A stretch of 64,000 nucleotides of DNA from Lewinellaceae bacterium (GTDB taxonomy: Bacteria; Bacteroidota; Bacteroidia; Chitinophagales; Saprospiraceae): NCBI GenBank assembly GCA_016719605.1, contig JADJYW010000019.1, positions 142,554-206,553 on the forward strand, written 5' to 3'. Made by a program: the position numbers and the translations under genes. Shown piece by piece: positions 9,774 to 18,902 of the stretch (positions are counted from its first letter, which is position 1; every line of letters starts with the position of its first letter). The notes under the pieces are model-generated. The model was given only the letters and a program-made list of their open reading frames with translations. It searched no databases and was not told the origin of the DNA.

Positions 9774-9901
9774 CGGGTTGATTTCCCAAAATGTTCTTGC
9801 GCTGAAACGCAGGCTACCTGACCCTGCCGGATGAAGGCCGCATGACAGGCGCGCCGTATTTTTTTGGCAGGATTAGTTGGATTTGCCGGATTTTTACCGC
9901 C

Positions 9902-11431
9902 ATGACAACCGCGCCGCTGAAAACATTCATCATCTACGCCCGCGCCGACGCGGCGTTCAAGGATGAACTGCTCAACCACCTGCACCTGTTTGTGGAAAAC
10001 GCCCTGATAGAAAAGTGGGTGGACTCCGACCTGCTGCCCGGCGAGGATTGGGAAAAAACCATCGAGCGCGAACTGGAGGCCGCGCACCTCGTGCTCCTGC
10101 TCGTGAGCGCCGATGCACTCCGCTCCGAGTTTATCCAAAAAAAGGAACTCAAAACCGCCCTGGAGAAAAAACGCGCCGGTAATGCCCGTGTCGTGCCCAT
10201 TCTGGTGCGCGACTGTATGTGGCAATTGCACGCAGACCTGTCGGAAATCCAACTGTTGCCCAAGGACGAAAACGGCAGAATCCGGGGTGTTTCGGGTTGG
10301 ATCAGCCGCGATTCCGCCTGGACGAGCGTGTGCCATGAACTCCATACACTGATACTCGAACTCCGTTCAGCCCTCGAAAAAGGAGCTGCCGAAGAAGCCC
10401 GCCGCGCCGCCGAGGAGGCAGAAAAAAACCGGCAACAAGCCGAACAGGAAAAAACAGAACGCGCCCGCCACCGCCGCGACGAGGCTTTCTGGAAAACCGT
10501 GCTGGCGGATACGGCCGCCACAGACGACCCGCTGCACCAAATAGCCCTGTACGAATCCTACCTGCACGACCCGGACTTCCGAAACCACCGCGCCGAAGCC
10601 GAAGAGGCCGCCGAAGAAGTGCAGGCGGAACTGGATGCCGCCAAACGTCGCAAAGTTGCCCAAAAGAGCACCCTCCGCAAACGCGAAGAAATCGAGCGCC
10701 AAAAGCACAAAGCCGAAGCGGCTGAAAAGAAAAAACAAAAGGCCAAAACCACCCGAAAAAAAGGCCTGCCCGACATGGTACTTGTGCAAGGCGGCACCTT
10801 TCAGATGGGCCCCGACAATGCACGGAGCCGAAGCCGGTGACATTCCGTAAGCGCTATCCGCGATTTTGAGATTGGCAAGTACCCGGTCACCCAAAAACTC
10901 TGGCGGGAGATTATGGGGGCCAATCCATCGCATTTTAAGGGCTGCGACGACTGCCCAGTGGAAAACGTGTCGTGGGATGACGTGCAGGAATTCCTGATAA
11001 AACTGAACGCCCGATACCCCGGGAAAAACTACCGCCTGCCTACCGAAGCCGAGTGGGAGTACGCCGCGCGAGGCGGCAGCCGGAGCAACAGGTTCGAATA
11101 TGCCGGCAGCGATACGCTGGATGAAGTTGGTTGGTTTAGTGAAAACTCTGGCTCCAAAACCCACCCTGTGGGCGGCAAAAAAGCCAACGAACTGGGTTTG
11201 CACGACATGAGCGGCAACGTGTGGGAGTGGTGCGCGGATTGGCAAGGGTACTATCCTTCGGGCAGTCAAACAAACCCGACAGGGCCAACGGAAGGCTTTC
11301 ACCGCGTGTACCGTGGCGGCTCATGGTACGATGACGCGACGGGCTGCAACGTCTTCGTTAAAGAGTTGCACTACACGCCGGATGAACGCGGCAACAACCT
11401 CGGTTTCCGCCTCGCTTCGTCCCCCCGGTGA
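9902..11431 (+). CDS. TIR domain - coiled coil - FGE/SUMF1-like fusion (compensated double frameshift)
   Basis: Residues about 5-110 form a TIR domain: FIIYARAD at the start, then EKWVDSDLLPGEDW, and SEFIQKKEL with the Glu in the position used for NAD cleavage by bacterial TIRs. Residues about 165-295 are an alanine/glutamate/lysine-rich coiled coil. The rest is a formylglycine-generating-enzyme (SUMF1/C-type lectin) fold: VQGGTFQMG, YRLPTEAEWEYAARGG, DMSGNVWEW, then RGGSWYDD to GFRLASSP. An apparent TGA at 10838 is resolved by one missing base near 10821 and one extra base at 10840; the repaired text reads NATEPKPVHSVSAIRDFEIG, as expected for the family. Likely a sensor-effector protein of immunity or stress (inference). 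No operon partner. The ATG at 9902 directly precedes the TIR fold. Confidence 0.8.
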
Positions 11432-11439
11432 GGTGGTAT

Positions 11440-11473
11440 GCCGGGCCGGCCATTCAATGGGTACCGGCCGGGC
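11440..11473. terminator. GC-rich hairpin after the TIR-FGE gene
   Basis: Arms GCCGGGCCGG (11440-11449) and CCGGCCGGGC (11464-11473) pair at nine of ten positions, with an inner CCAT/ATGG stem. It lies 9 bases past the stop and before the convergent DUF3368 gene. It could be a terminator; a hairpin here is also what follows variable regions of retroelement-diversified genes. Confidence 0.55.
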
Positions 11474-11497
11474 TGGGGGTACAAGAATATACCCGTG

Positions 11498-11953
11498 CTA
11501 CTCCCCCAACTCCTCAAGGACGGCTTCTAAAAATAGTTTGGACAGTCGAAAGTCAGTAGCCTGTATTTGCTCGAAGATCGGACGGGCAGCAGGAATAATG
11601 CCTCTTTGCTTCGCGCTTGCTACAACACCTAAGGTGCCCGTGATTGTAAGGCCCAATGAGACGGCAACTTTCCGTGCACGCAAATCATCCACAATGAGTA
11701 TGCTACCTTGGGTTTCCACAGCAAGCGCGATGGATTCCGCCTCCCCTGCATCAACACTTTCTTCCAATAACTTTTGCAAGGAGATGTTTTTGGGAGCGAC
11801 AACCTCAAACCAAATGGGCAATTCTTTTCCATACTCCTCTGCCACTACGGGAGTGATCACTATTTGACCAAATAACGCGTGTAGCAGATGCAGTTGGCTG
11901 ATATTGTCCAGCACGATCAGGCACGAAGTATCCGAAATGACTACGCGTTCCAT
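11498..11953 (-). CDS. DUF3368 PIN-like putative toxin
   Basis: A 151-residue PIN-fold protein of the DUF3368 family. Visible acidic residues fit the PIN active site: VVISDTSCLIVLDN at the N-terminus (Asp7), GEAESIALAVE in the middle and IVDDLRARKVA later. PIN proteins of toxin-antitoxin pairs are Mg-dependent RNases. The gene overlaps the upstream UPF0175 gene by 13 bases, the usual antitoxin-first order for this pair. It follows that this is the toxin and is translated by coupling. It sits next to the TIR-FGE gene in an accessory patch. RNase activity is inferred from the fold only. Confidence 0.8.
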   Translation of the reverse strand: MERVVISDTSCLIVLDNISQLHLLHALFGQIVITPVVAEEYGKELPIWFEVVAPKNISLQKLLEESVDAGEAESIALAVETQGSILIVDDLRARKVAVSLGLTITGTLGVVASAKQRGIIPAARPIFEQIQATDFRLSKLFLEAVLEELGE

Positions 11954-12177
11954 GCATTGTCAAGATCGTTCCGAAAATCCTCAATAGACTCGCTGAACAG
12001 CGTAAAACCATATTTGCCCATGATTTCGATGAAGGCCCGTTTGCTCAAACCGGCAACTTCGGCCGCCTGGCCGAGCGACAATTTGCCTCTTTCATACAAC
12101 TCCCCGGCAAGAATGACGCGCGCATCAAACTCGGAAACTGCGGAAAAATAGGGCAACCGAACAGATATGGTTTGCAT
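11941..12177 (-). CDS. UPF0175 family putative antitoxin
   Basis: A 78-residue protein of the UPF0175 family, small DNA-binding-like proteins partnering DUF3368 PIN toxins. The core LSLGQAAEVAGLSKRAFIEIMGKYGF is the family helix-turn-helix-like segment, around residues 33-58. It is first gene of a two-gene operon with a 13-base overlap with the toxin. A minus-7 element at 12196-12203 gives a leader of only about 12 bases. Antitoxin and autoregulator roles are inferred from the arrangement. Confidence 0.8.
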   Translation of the reverse strand: MQTISVRLPYFSAVSEFDARVILAGELYERGKLSLGQAAEVAGLSKRAFIEIMGKYGFTLFSESIEDFRNDLDNAWNA

Positions 12178-12195
12178 GAGTATTGCTTTTGGCTA

Positions 12196-12203
12196 CAAAG
12201 TTA
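12196..12203 (-). promoter_or_regulatory. TAnnTTTG minus-7 element for the UPF0175/DUF3368 operon
   Basis: Minus-strand TAACTTTG, 19 bases upstream of the UPF0175 ATG. Confidence 0.45.
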
Positions 12204-12295
12204 CAGCATAATCGTAAAAATCAATGTTGTGGCCGGGCAGCCCCACCCCTTTTACGCCCGCACCCGAAGGCTGCGCGAAGTCCGCCCTGTTTTCC

Positions 12296-12303
12296 TACCT
12301 TTG
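12296..12303 (+). promoter_or_regulatory. TAnnTTTG minus-7 element for the GT2 operon
   Basis: TACCTTTG, predicting initiation near 12310. It rules out frame-open starts at 12183 and points to the TTG at 12333. Confidence 0.45.
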
Positions 12304-12332
12304 CCCGCCTCCACAATCGGGCGATCTCCATT

Positions 12333-13052
12333 TTGCAACCCACACCCTCCGTACGTTTTCAGGTCGTCGTGCCCTGCTACAACCCGCCCGAGGGCTGGGA
12401 ACAAGCCTTGGCCGACAAGTTTGCCGCGTTTGCGGCGGCTATTGGCGACCTCGGTGCGGCGGGCCTGATCGTGGTGAACGACGGCTCGGCACGCAATACC
12501 ACGGCACAAAATTTCAACAACCTCCGGGCGCTGGCGCCGGTTGTGCAGGTGGTTTCCTACGAAAAAAACCGCGGCAAGGGCTATGCGCTTCGGCAAGGTG
12601 TGTTGGCGTCGGAGGCCGATTTTATCGTAGTGACCGACATTGATTTCCCCTACACCATCGCCAGTATGCGCCGGGTAGCCGAAACCCTGCAGGCTGCGGG
12701 CGGCATTGCTGCCGGTAACCGCGATACCGCCTACTACGCCCATGTTCCGGCATTTCGGCGCCGGTTGTCGCAGGGCTTGCGCTGGCTGTTGCGCCATGTA
12801 TTGCGCCAGCCGATAGACGACTCGCAGTGCGGCCTCAAGGGGTTTGACCGGGCCGGCAAGGCTGTTTTTCTGGAGACCACCATTGATCGTTTTTTGTTCG
12901 ACCTCGAATTTTTGATGCTGGCAAACGGCCGCATAGCCATTCACCCCGTGCCGGTAGAACTGCGCCCGGGTGTGGTGTTCAGCCGTGTGGGCTGGAAAAT
13001 CCTGCTCGCCGAGGGGGGCAATTTTTTGAAACTGTTTTTCCGACAATTGTAA
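12333..13052 (+). CDS. Family 2 glycosyltransferase (dolichol/undecaprenyl-phosphate sugar synthase-like)
   Basis: A GT-A fold transferase of about 239 residues moving a sugar from a nucleotide donor, probably to polyprenyl phosphate. Motifs: VVVPCYNPPEGW near the N-terminus, IVVNDGS, EKNRGKGYALRQG, the DXD-like VVTDIDFPY and DSQCGLKGFDR near residue 165. The last motif is typical of the DPM1/DPG branch. The start is uncertain: the frame is open to 12183, but the minus-7 element at 12296 excludes that, and no ATG lies between it and VVVPCYN; the TTG at 12333 giving MQPTPSVRFQ is the best choice. First gene of an operon with the 13090 membrane protein (37-base gap) and the RDD gene. Confidence 0.82.
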   Translation: MQPTPSVRFQVVVPCYNPPEGWEQALADKFAAFAAAIGDLGAAGLIVVNDGSARNTTAQNFNNLRALAPVVQVVSYEKNRGKGYALRQGVLASEADFIVVTDIDFPYTIASMRRVAETLQAAGGIAAGNRDTAYYAHVPAFRRRLSQGLRWLLRHVLRQPIDDSQCGLKGFDRAGKAVFLETTIDRFLFDLEFLMLANGRIAIHPVPVELRPGVVFSRVGWKILLAEGGNFLKLFFRQL

Positions 13053-13089
13053 ATACGCCCGGCAACCCGACACGGGCAGATTCTGGAAT

Positions 13090-15456
13090 ATGCGCCAACT
13101 TGAGCACACGCTGCAAAACCTGGCTTCGCCAAAACGCTCCCACACTTTTTGGGGACTGCTGGCAGTATTGATCGTGTGTTTCGGTCTGCTCTGGCTGAAA
13201 CACGGGCACTGGCTGCACGCACCCAACGACCGAATGCTGGGCGCATCCCCGGATAGTTTCAAAAACTATATGACCAGCTTGTGGCACATACGCCACGACT
13301 CCAGCGCCGTGCATTACCAGGGCATGAACTACCCGTACGGCGAGCACGTCCTCTTCACCGACAACCAGCCCATCCTCAGCGCCACCTTGCAGTGGTGGAG
13401 CCGGAATGTATCGGACCTGACCGGGCATACCGTCGGCGTGATCAATGTTTCCCAGATCATTTCGGTGCTGCTGGGCTGCATGGTGCTGTTTTTGCTGCTG
13501 CGCAAACTACACCTCCCGGCCTGGTACGCGGGTTTGGTGACCCTGTGCATGGTATTCCTGAATCCGCAGTGGGGCCGTTTCGACGCGCATTTCGGACTGT
13601 CGCACACCTGGGTTTTTCCACTCCTGCTCCTGTTGCTAAGCCGCTACGAGGAACGCTACAGCCGGCGCTACCAAAGCCTGCAAATCGGCGCGCTGCTCTG
13701 GGTGGCTGCGCAGTTTCATTTTTATTATTTCGGAATATGCGCCCTGTTTCTGGGATTTTACACGGCCTTTCAGTTGGTGCTGGACCCCTCGCTGCGCAAC
13801 TGGCGGGTACGGATCAGCCACCTGGTGGTCATGGTCGTGCTGCCCTTCGCGCTGCTCAATATCTGGATACACTGGGCCGACTATGCCTCCGACCGGCCGG
13901 CAAATCCGTACGGATTTCTGACCTACATCGGGGAATGGGAAGGCGTTTTTTTGCCGTACGAAGATTTCCCCTTGTTTCGGTGGATTGACCAGCATCTCGT
14001 GCCGGTGCGCCGCGTGAATGGCGAGGCCAAGGCCTACGCCGGAGCGTTGTCATTTTTGTTCACGCTGTGGCTGCTCGTGTCCGGTTTTCGGATGTTTGGC
14101 AAATCCTGGGCCGACGCCGCCTACCACCGGGTACACAAGCGCTATTTGCAGGGCATTTTCACGGCAGCATTGTTGCTGCTGCTCTTTGCCTGCGGTTTCC
14201 CGTTTGCAATCGGCGGCCTGGAATGGATGGTGGATTATATGGGGCCGTTGCGGCAGTTTCGCGGACTTGGGCGGTTCACCTGGGCTTTTTTCTATGTCAT
14301 CAACGTACTGGCATTTTACAGCCTGTGGAACTGGAGCGTGCGGTTCAAAGGCTTCCGGGGCGGCCAGGCCCGGTGGTTTCGCTGGGTCATTGCCCTGGCG
14401 CCGGTGCTGCTTCTGGCCTGGGAGGCATACACGTTCCAGCGGCTGCGCCCCGTGACGCTCATGGACAACATGGAAAATCGCGCAGTAGCGGCCCCGACGC
14501 CCGAGCACTGGATCAACTCGGTAGATTTTTCCAAATTTCAAGGGTTTTTGCCGTTGCCCTACTACCACATCGGTTCGGAAAATGTGTGGCTGGAAGCCGA
14601 CTTCGGGCAGTTTATCCGAAATCAGACCACGGCTCTGCACACCGGTTTGCCCGACATGGGCGTGAACATGAGCCGCACGTCGTGCGCTCAAACGGTGAGC
14701 TCCATCCAGTTCATCCTCGAACCCTGCCGGATGCCTGCCATGCTGAACGAATTCCTGGACAACCGCCCGATTGCCGTGTTCGTACACGGGCCGGCCTGGG
14801 ACGACGTGCAACGACGCTACCCCCACCTCGTCAGCCGGGCCAAGCCCGTGTACGACAGTCCGGACATGAAAATTTTGTCGCTCCCGCTGCCCGTAGTCCG
14901 CGATTATGTGCGCGAGCGCAACGCCTCAATTGACGCGGAACGCCTTTCCCGGAACCTGGCGCCGCAAGGGAAATGGCAGGTATCGCAGCCCAACGGGTTT
15001 CTGCACTACCAGCCCTTCGATTCGCTCTCCACGACGAGGCGTATTTTCCAGGGCAAGGGCGCATACTCCGGCGACATGGGCGACACGACCTGGCTTTGGC
15101 AAGCACCGCTACCCAAAGGCTCGTATACCATCAGTTTCTGGATTTACGGCAATCAGGATATCGGCATGAACCACGAATTGCGCCTGTTCGAGCACGACCT
15201 CGGCAATGGCCGCGAAATCCAGTTCCGGCACGAGGGCATGCGGTTTCATCTCAAAACCATTGTCAACAACTGGGGTTTGTTTGAGCTACCGGTTGACATA
15301 CAGGGCGACAACTCCGGCTTGCGTATTTTTCTTTACAAACAACAGGTTCGACAACCCTTTTTCCTTGATGAGGTACTTATCCGTCCCCAAAATACGGATG
15401 TGTACTACCGCGAGGAATTTTGGGTGGTGCGGAACAACTATTGGTACAAACTGTGA
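13090..15456 (+). CDS. Large polytopic membrane protein, GT-C glycosyltransferase-like
   Basis: A 788-residue integral membrane protein. About ten to twelve hydrophobic segments lie between residues 20 and 460, including repeats such as LLLLLLSRYEERYSRRY and LLLLFACGFPFAIGGL. An early loop has the phrase YPYGEHVLFTDNQP, seen in uncharacterised GT-C-like membrane proteins. Residues about 620-788 form a non-membrane, beta-rich domain (ISFWIYGNQDIGMNHELRL) resembling a carbohydrate-binding sandwich. It is cotranscribed with a polyprenyl-phosphate-sugar synthase-like GT2, which would supply the lipid donor such an enzyme uses. A glycan transferase role is inferred; I cannot name a family with certainty. 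Confidence 0.6.
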   Translation: MRQLEHTLQNLASPKRSHTFWGLLAVLIVCFGLLWLKHGHWLHAPNDRMLGASPDSFKNYMTSLWHIRHDSSAVHYQGMNYPYGEHVLFTDNQPILSATLQWWSRNVSDLTGHTVGVINVSQIISVLLGCMVLFLLLRKLHLPAWYAGLVTLCMVFLNPQWGRFDAHFGLSHTWVFPLLLLLLSRYEERYSRRYQSLQIGALLWVAAQFHFYYFGICALFLGFYTAFQLVLDPSLRNWRVRISHLVVMVVLPFALLNIWIHWADYASDRPANPYGFLTYIGEWEGVFLPYEDFPLFRWIDQHLVPVRRVNGEAKAYAGALSFLFTLWLLVSGFRMFGKSWADAAYHRVHKRYLQGIFTAALLLLLFACGFPFAIGGLEWMVDYMGPLRQFRGLGRFTWAFFYVINVLAFYSLWNWSVRFKGFRGGQARWFRWVIALAPVLLLAWEAYTFQRLRPVTLMDNMENRAVAAPTPEHWINSVDFSKFQGFLPLPYYHIGSENVWLEADFGQFIRNQTTALHTGLPDMGVNMSRTSCAQTVSSIQFILEPCRMPAMLNEFLDNRPIAVFVHGPAWDDVQRRYPHLVSRAKPVYDSPDMKILSLPLPVVRDYVRERNASIDAERLSRNLAPQGKWQVSQPNGFLHYQPFDSLSTTRRIFQGKGAYSGDMGDTTWLWQAPLPKGSYTISFWIYGNQDIGMNHELRLFEHDLGNGREIQFRHEGMRFHLKTIVNNWGLFELPVDIQGDNSGLRIFLYKQQVRQPFFLDEVLIRPQNTDVYYREEFWVVRNNYWYKL

Positions 15457-16196
15457 AGTCCATCGAAATAACCACCACGCAAAACGTCACCATTGAGTAC
15501 GAACTGGCCCGCCTGCGCGAGCGGGGGCTGGCGTGGTTTATGGACCTCATGCTCCTGCTGCTGGGTTATTTTATTTTAATGCAACTGGCGCGCGCGCTCT
15601 TCGGCGGTATTTTTTCGGGCGACATCAGCGATATGGTCTGGGTGCTGCTGCCGTTTTTGGGTTACTTCCTCTACAACATCTTTTTTGAAATCTGGAACAT
15701 CGGTCAAACGCCGGGCAAGATGGCCATGAGCATCAAAGTCGTGCGCCTGGACGGCAAAGACCCGGAATGGAGCGACGTGGTGCTGCGGGCGGTACTACAC
15801 CTGGTGGATTCGCTTTTTTCCTTCAGCGTGATCGGCGCTGTGCTCATCAAAACCACCGGAAAAAGCCAGCGCCTCGGCGACCTGGCTGCCAACACCACTG
15901 TCATTCGGATCAAAAGTACCCAGTACCAGTTCCGACTGGACGACATCCTCGGCATCTCGACCCTCAGCAACTACCAACCCACCTACCCCCAGGTGCGCGA
16001 CCTCGGTGAGCGGGACATGATTTTTATCAAAAACGTACTGGTGCGCCTGCAACGCTACCCCAACCAGGCGCATCAGGAGGTGGTCGAAGACCTCGTCACC
16101 CACCTCATGCCCCTGCTCCGCATGGAGCAGCGCCCGCCCAATCGGGTCGAATTTTTGCGGACCCTGCTGCGGGACTACATCGTATTGACGCGGTAG
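15453..16196 (+). CDS. RDD family membrane protein
   Basis: A 247-residue protein with an N-terminal RDD domain: the Arg in RLRERGLAWFMDLMLLLLGY, the Asp in the first helix, and GQTPGKMAMSIKVVRLDG after the second helix are diagnostic. Three to four membrane helices cover residues about 25-150; a cytoplasmic tail of about 100 residues follows. The GTG at 15453 overlaps the stop of the preceding gene (GTGA), a classic coupling overlap, and I prefer it to the frame-open TTG at 15420. Function of RDD proteins is mostly unknown, with some acting as ion transporters. The operon context suggests a role linked to the membrane glycosyltransferase. Confidence 0.85.
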   Translation: MKSIEITTTQNVTIEYELARLRERGLAWFMDLMLLLLGYFILMQLARALFGGIFSGDISDMVWVLLPFLGYFLYNIFFEIWNIGQTPGKMAMSIKVVRLDGKDPEWSDVVLRAVLHLVDSLFSFSVIGAVLIKTTGKSQRLGDLAANTTVIRIKSTQYQFRLDDILGISTLSNYQPTYPQVRDLGERDMIFIKNVLVRLQRYPNQAHQEVVEDLVTHLMPLLRMEQRPPNRVEFLRTLLRDYIVLTR

Positions 16197-16210
16197 GCGT
16201 ATAAAAAACG

Positions 16211-16218
16211 TACTTTTG
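16211..16218 (+). promoter_or_regulatory. TAnnTTTG minus-7 element for mtaB
   Basis: TACTTTTG with a TTG at 16185-16187 at 23-base spacing, upstream of the ATG at 16241. Confidence 0.45.
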
Positions 16219-16240
16219 CCGCCTGTTTTTTTTCACACAC

Positions 16241-17627
16241 ATGGCCACACCGCGCACCGTCGCTTTTCATACCCTCGGCTGCAAAAACGAACTACTCGGA
16301 GACTTCCGCCCTGGCGCGGCTGTTCGAGGACAAGGGCTATTGGCCTGTCCGCTTCGAGGAGGGCGCCGACATCTACGTCATCAATACCTGCTCCGTCACC
16401 GAACAAGCCGACAAGGAGTGCAAAAAAATCGTGCGCCAGGCCCTGCGCCGCCAGCCCGACGCCTTCGTGGTGGTGACCGGCTGCTACGCACAACTGAAAC
16501 CGCACGACATCGCCGAAATCCCGGGCGTGGACCTTGTGCTGGGCGCCGGCGAAAAATTCCGCATTCTCGACTATGTGGACGACCTGTCCAAAGCCCCCGG
16601 CAAGGGTATGGTTCACGCCGGCGAAGTGCGCGACGTAAACACCTTCAACGCCTCGTTTTCTTTCGGCGACCGTACCCGCTCTTTTCTGAAAGTACAGGAC
16701 GGCTGCGACTACAAGTGCTCTTTCTGCACCATACCCATGGCGCGCGGCGCCAGCCGCTCCGACACGGTAGAAAATGCCGTAGCCAACGCCCGGCGCATTG
16801 CCGGACAGGGCACACAAGAAATCGTGCTCACGGGTGTCAACCTCGGTGATTTTGGCAACGGCACGGCGGTCATCGAAGGCGAGCGCCCAAAAAAAGAGGC
16901 CATGTTCATTGACCTCATCCGCACGCTGGATGCGGAGGTGGACATCCCGCGCTTCCGCATCAGCAGTATCGAGCCGAACCTGCTGACCGACGAGGTGATC
17001 GCCTTTGTAGCCGAAAGCCGCCGCTTCATGCCGCACTTACATGTGCCGCTCCAATCGGGAAACGACAAGCAACTGCGCGACATGCGCCGCCGCTACAGCC
17101 GTGATTTGTACGCCGCGCGGGTGGAAGCCATAAAAAAACACATGCCCCACGCCTGCATTGGCTGCGACGTGATCGTGGGTTTTCCGGGCGAAACAGAGGC
17201 GGATTTTTTGGAAACGTACCGATTCCTGCAAACACTGGACGTGTCGTACCTGCATGTGTTCACTTATTCCGAACGGGCCAACACGCCTGCGGCGGACATG
17301 TCCGGCGCCGTGCCGGTGGAAGAACGCCGCCGCCGCAACGCGGCCCTGCGTGGTTTGTCGGAAATGAAACGCCGGGAATTTTATCGCCTGCACCTCGGCT
17401 CGGCACGCCCCGTGCTGTTCGAACAGCACAAAAACCCGGCGCTGCTCAGCGGTTTTACCGACAACTACATCAAAATTGAAATGCCCGCCGGGACTGGAAA
17501 AGTGAATGCCATAGCACCCGTATTACTGAAAAACCTGTCCGCCGACGGCGAGGTTGTTCTCGGTTTTGAGTCAACTCGAAAGCAAAACGTAACTGAGCTT
17601 GTGCAGAGAACTGTGTCACCCCGTTAA
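16241..17627 (+). CDS. mtaB: tRNA threonylcarbamoyladenosine methylthiotransferase (single-base frame break)
   Basis: Radical SAM enzyme adding a methylthio group to t6A37 of tRNA. The N-terminal UPF0004 domain has cysteines in HTLGCK, INTCSVT and VTGCYAQL. The radical SAM cluster is CDYKCSFC near residue 150, and a TRAM-like C-terminus ends the protein of about 461 residues. The order and spacing fit MtaB better than MiaB. The frame breaks in the A-run 16283-16287: one A too many separates GCK from NYSETSALARLFEDKG, the expected continuation. Downstream text is intact to the stop. Likely a sequencing error, otherwise an inactivating mutation, since the first Cys would be split from the rest. 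Confidence 0.88.
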
Positions 17628-17638
17628 GAGGAATAAAA

Positions 17639-17740
17639 ACGCAGAGCGCACCGAGTGTTCCATCACTCGAAATTTGCCACTACCAATTATTTGAAATCAA
17701 ATCTCTGTGTTTCTGGTACAGCACTCTGTGCGCTCTGTGT
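17639..17740. repeat. Inverted repeat of GCAGAGCGCAC words
   Basis: Left arm 17639-17657 and right arm 17722-17740 are complementary at 17 of 19 positions, with a 64-nt centre. It fills the gap between convergent mtaB and the SRPBCC gene and is followed by an A-run. Likely a bidirectional terminator or a dispersed intergenic element. Confidence 0.55.
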
Positions 17741-17794
17741 AAAAAACATCCCGGCGGAAGGCTTGACACAGTTTTTTGAACACGCTCTGACCCG

Positions 17795-18850
17795 CTACTG
17801 CTTCTCCGGTACTACCTCTTCTGCAACTGCCGGTTTTGGCTCCACAAAATAAATAATCCGGGTGAGCCATTTGGCGGTATCCGGTTCCTGTCCGGGGTCG
17901 GTGATGTACTCCTCGATCACCGGAGGGATGCTTTGCAACCCCTTCTCGGCCATGTAATCGTCCATGGCGTAGTGCGCCTCGCCGGAATTGGCATAGGCAC
18001 CGAAGTACTCGATGATCAGGGCCGGCTTGCCGCCCACAGGGAATACGCTCAGGCCGCTGCCGAATTTTTGGTTGGCAGCCACCGGAATCGCGGCAGCCAT
18101 GTCGGCAGTACCCGCTTCTGTATCGTAGCTCCAGAACAGGCCTGCCGGAGCACCTGCCATTTCGGCTGCGCTTTTCTGAATCTGCTGCATTGCTATCGAA
18201 AAGGTAGTTCCAAAAAATGCCTGCATATCCGGGAAAGCCACGGTCTTTCGGATGCCGACGTAGTACTTTTCCGGCATCTCTTCGGTAGCCACTTCATAGC
18301 CCCGGTATTTTTTGTGGGCAATACCCTCGCACACCTGTTTCAGGTTTTCCAGTCCTTTGGCATAGTCCTTCCCGACCCCGGCATCTATGTCGGTAAAAAT
18401 AGCCAGACCATTCCATGGGAAAGCGATGTGCATGTCGAACGCCCAGGTAACGGTGGTTTTTTTTCCGTTTTCTTTAAAAATAAAATACGACGGAGCGGTG
18501 CTCTCGAACGGTTCGGCGAATTGCACTTCCAGGTCAATCCGGTCGGGCGCAAGAGCGGTGATGGTTTGTTGGCCGACACCCACGTCGTCGTTGCCGGCCC
18601 ATTTGTAAATAGCTCCCACCGCGCCATCGGTACCTTCGATGCTGATTTTCATATCGGGGTCCAGCGGCGCCCAAGGCGACCAGGTTTCAAAATTTTTGAA
18701 GTGTTGCACATGGCCATATACCAGTTCTTTGGGCGCGTCTATCTCGATACTGCGCTCGAGATGGTAGTCTTTTTTGGCAAAAAGGCCGAGGGCGACCCAC
18801 AGGACACCAAGCCCCAACACGAGGTAGATGAGGATTTTAAGCATTTTCAT
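17795..18850 (-). CDS. SRPBCC (START-like) plus GyrI-like ligand-binding protein
   Basis: A 351-residue two-domain protein. A short N-terminal hydrophobic segment (ILIYLVLGLGVLWVALGLF) could be a membrane anchor. Residues about 30-180 are a polyketide-cyclase/SRPBCC fold: RSIEIDAPKELVYGHVQHFKNF and WSPWAPLDPDMK. Residues about 200-345 are a GyrI-like/AraC effector-binding fold: KYYVGIRKTV then GKPALIIEYFGAY and DPGQEPDTAKWLTRIIYF. The combination is common in Bacteroidota and probably binds a small hydrophobic ligand, without known enzymatic activity. It lies 52 bases downstream of the GH92 gene on the same strand and may share its transcript. Confidence 0.8.
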   Translation of the reverse strand: MKMLKILIYLVLGLGVLWVALGLFAKKDYHLERSIEIDAPKELVYGHVQHFKNFETWSPWAPLDPDMKISIEGTDGAVGAIYKWAGNDDVGVGQQTITALAPDRIDLEVQFAEPFESTAPSYFIFKENGKKTTVTWAFDMHIAFPWNGLAIFTDIDAGVGKDYAKGLENLKQVCEGIAHKKYRGYEVATEEMPEKYYVGIRKTVAFPDMQAFFGTTFSIAMQQIQKSAAEMAGAPAGLFWSYDTEAGTADMAAAIPVAANQKFGSGLSVFPVGGKPALIIEYFGAYANSGEAHYAMDDYMAEKGLQSIPPVIEEYITDPGQEPDTAKWLTRIIYFVEPKPAVAEEVVPEKQ

Positions 18851-18902
18851 AGCGTAGAGAATTAAGTGAAAAGTTGGTTTGTTCCGGTATGGTTGGTCGG
18901 GG

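Noticed and set aside
9842..9901. Longer N-terminus for the TIR protein
   Set aside because: The extra residues precede a clean TIR start and have no family match; ATG 9902 sits at the usual distance from the first strand.
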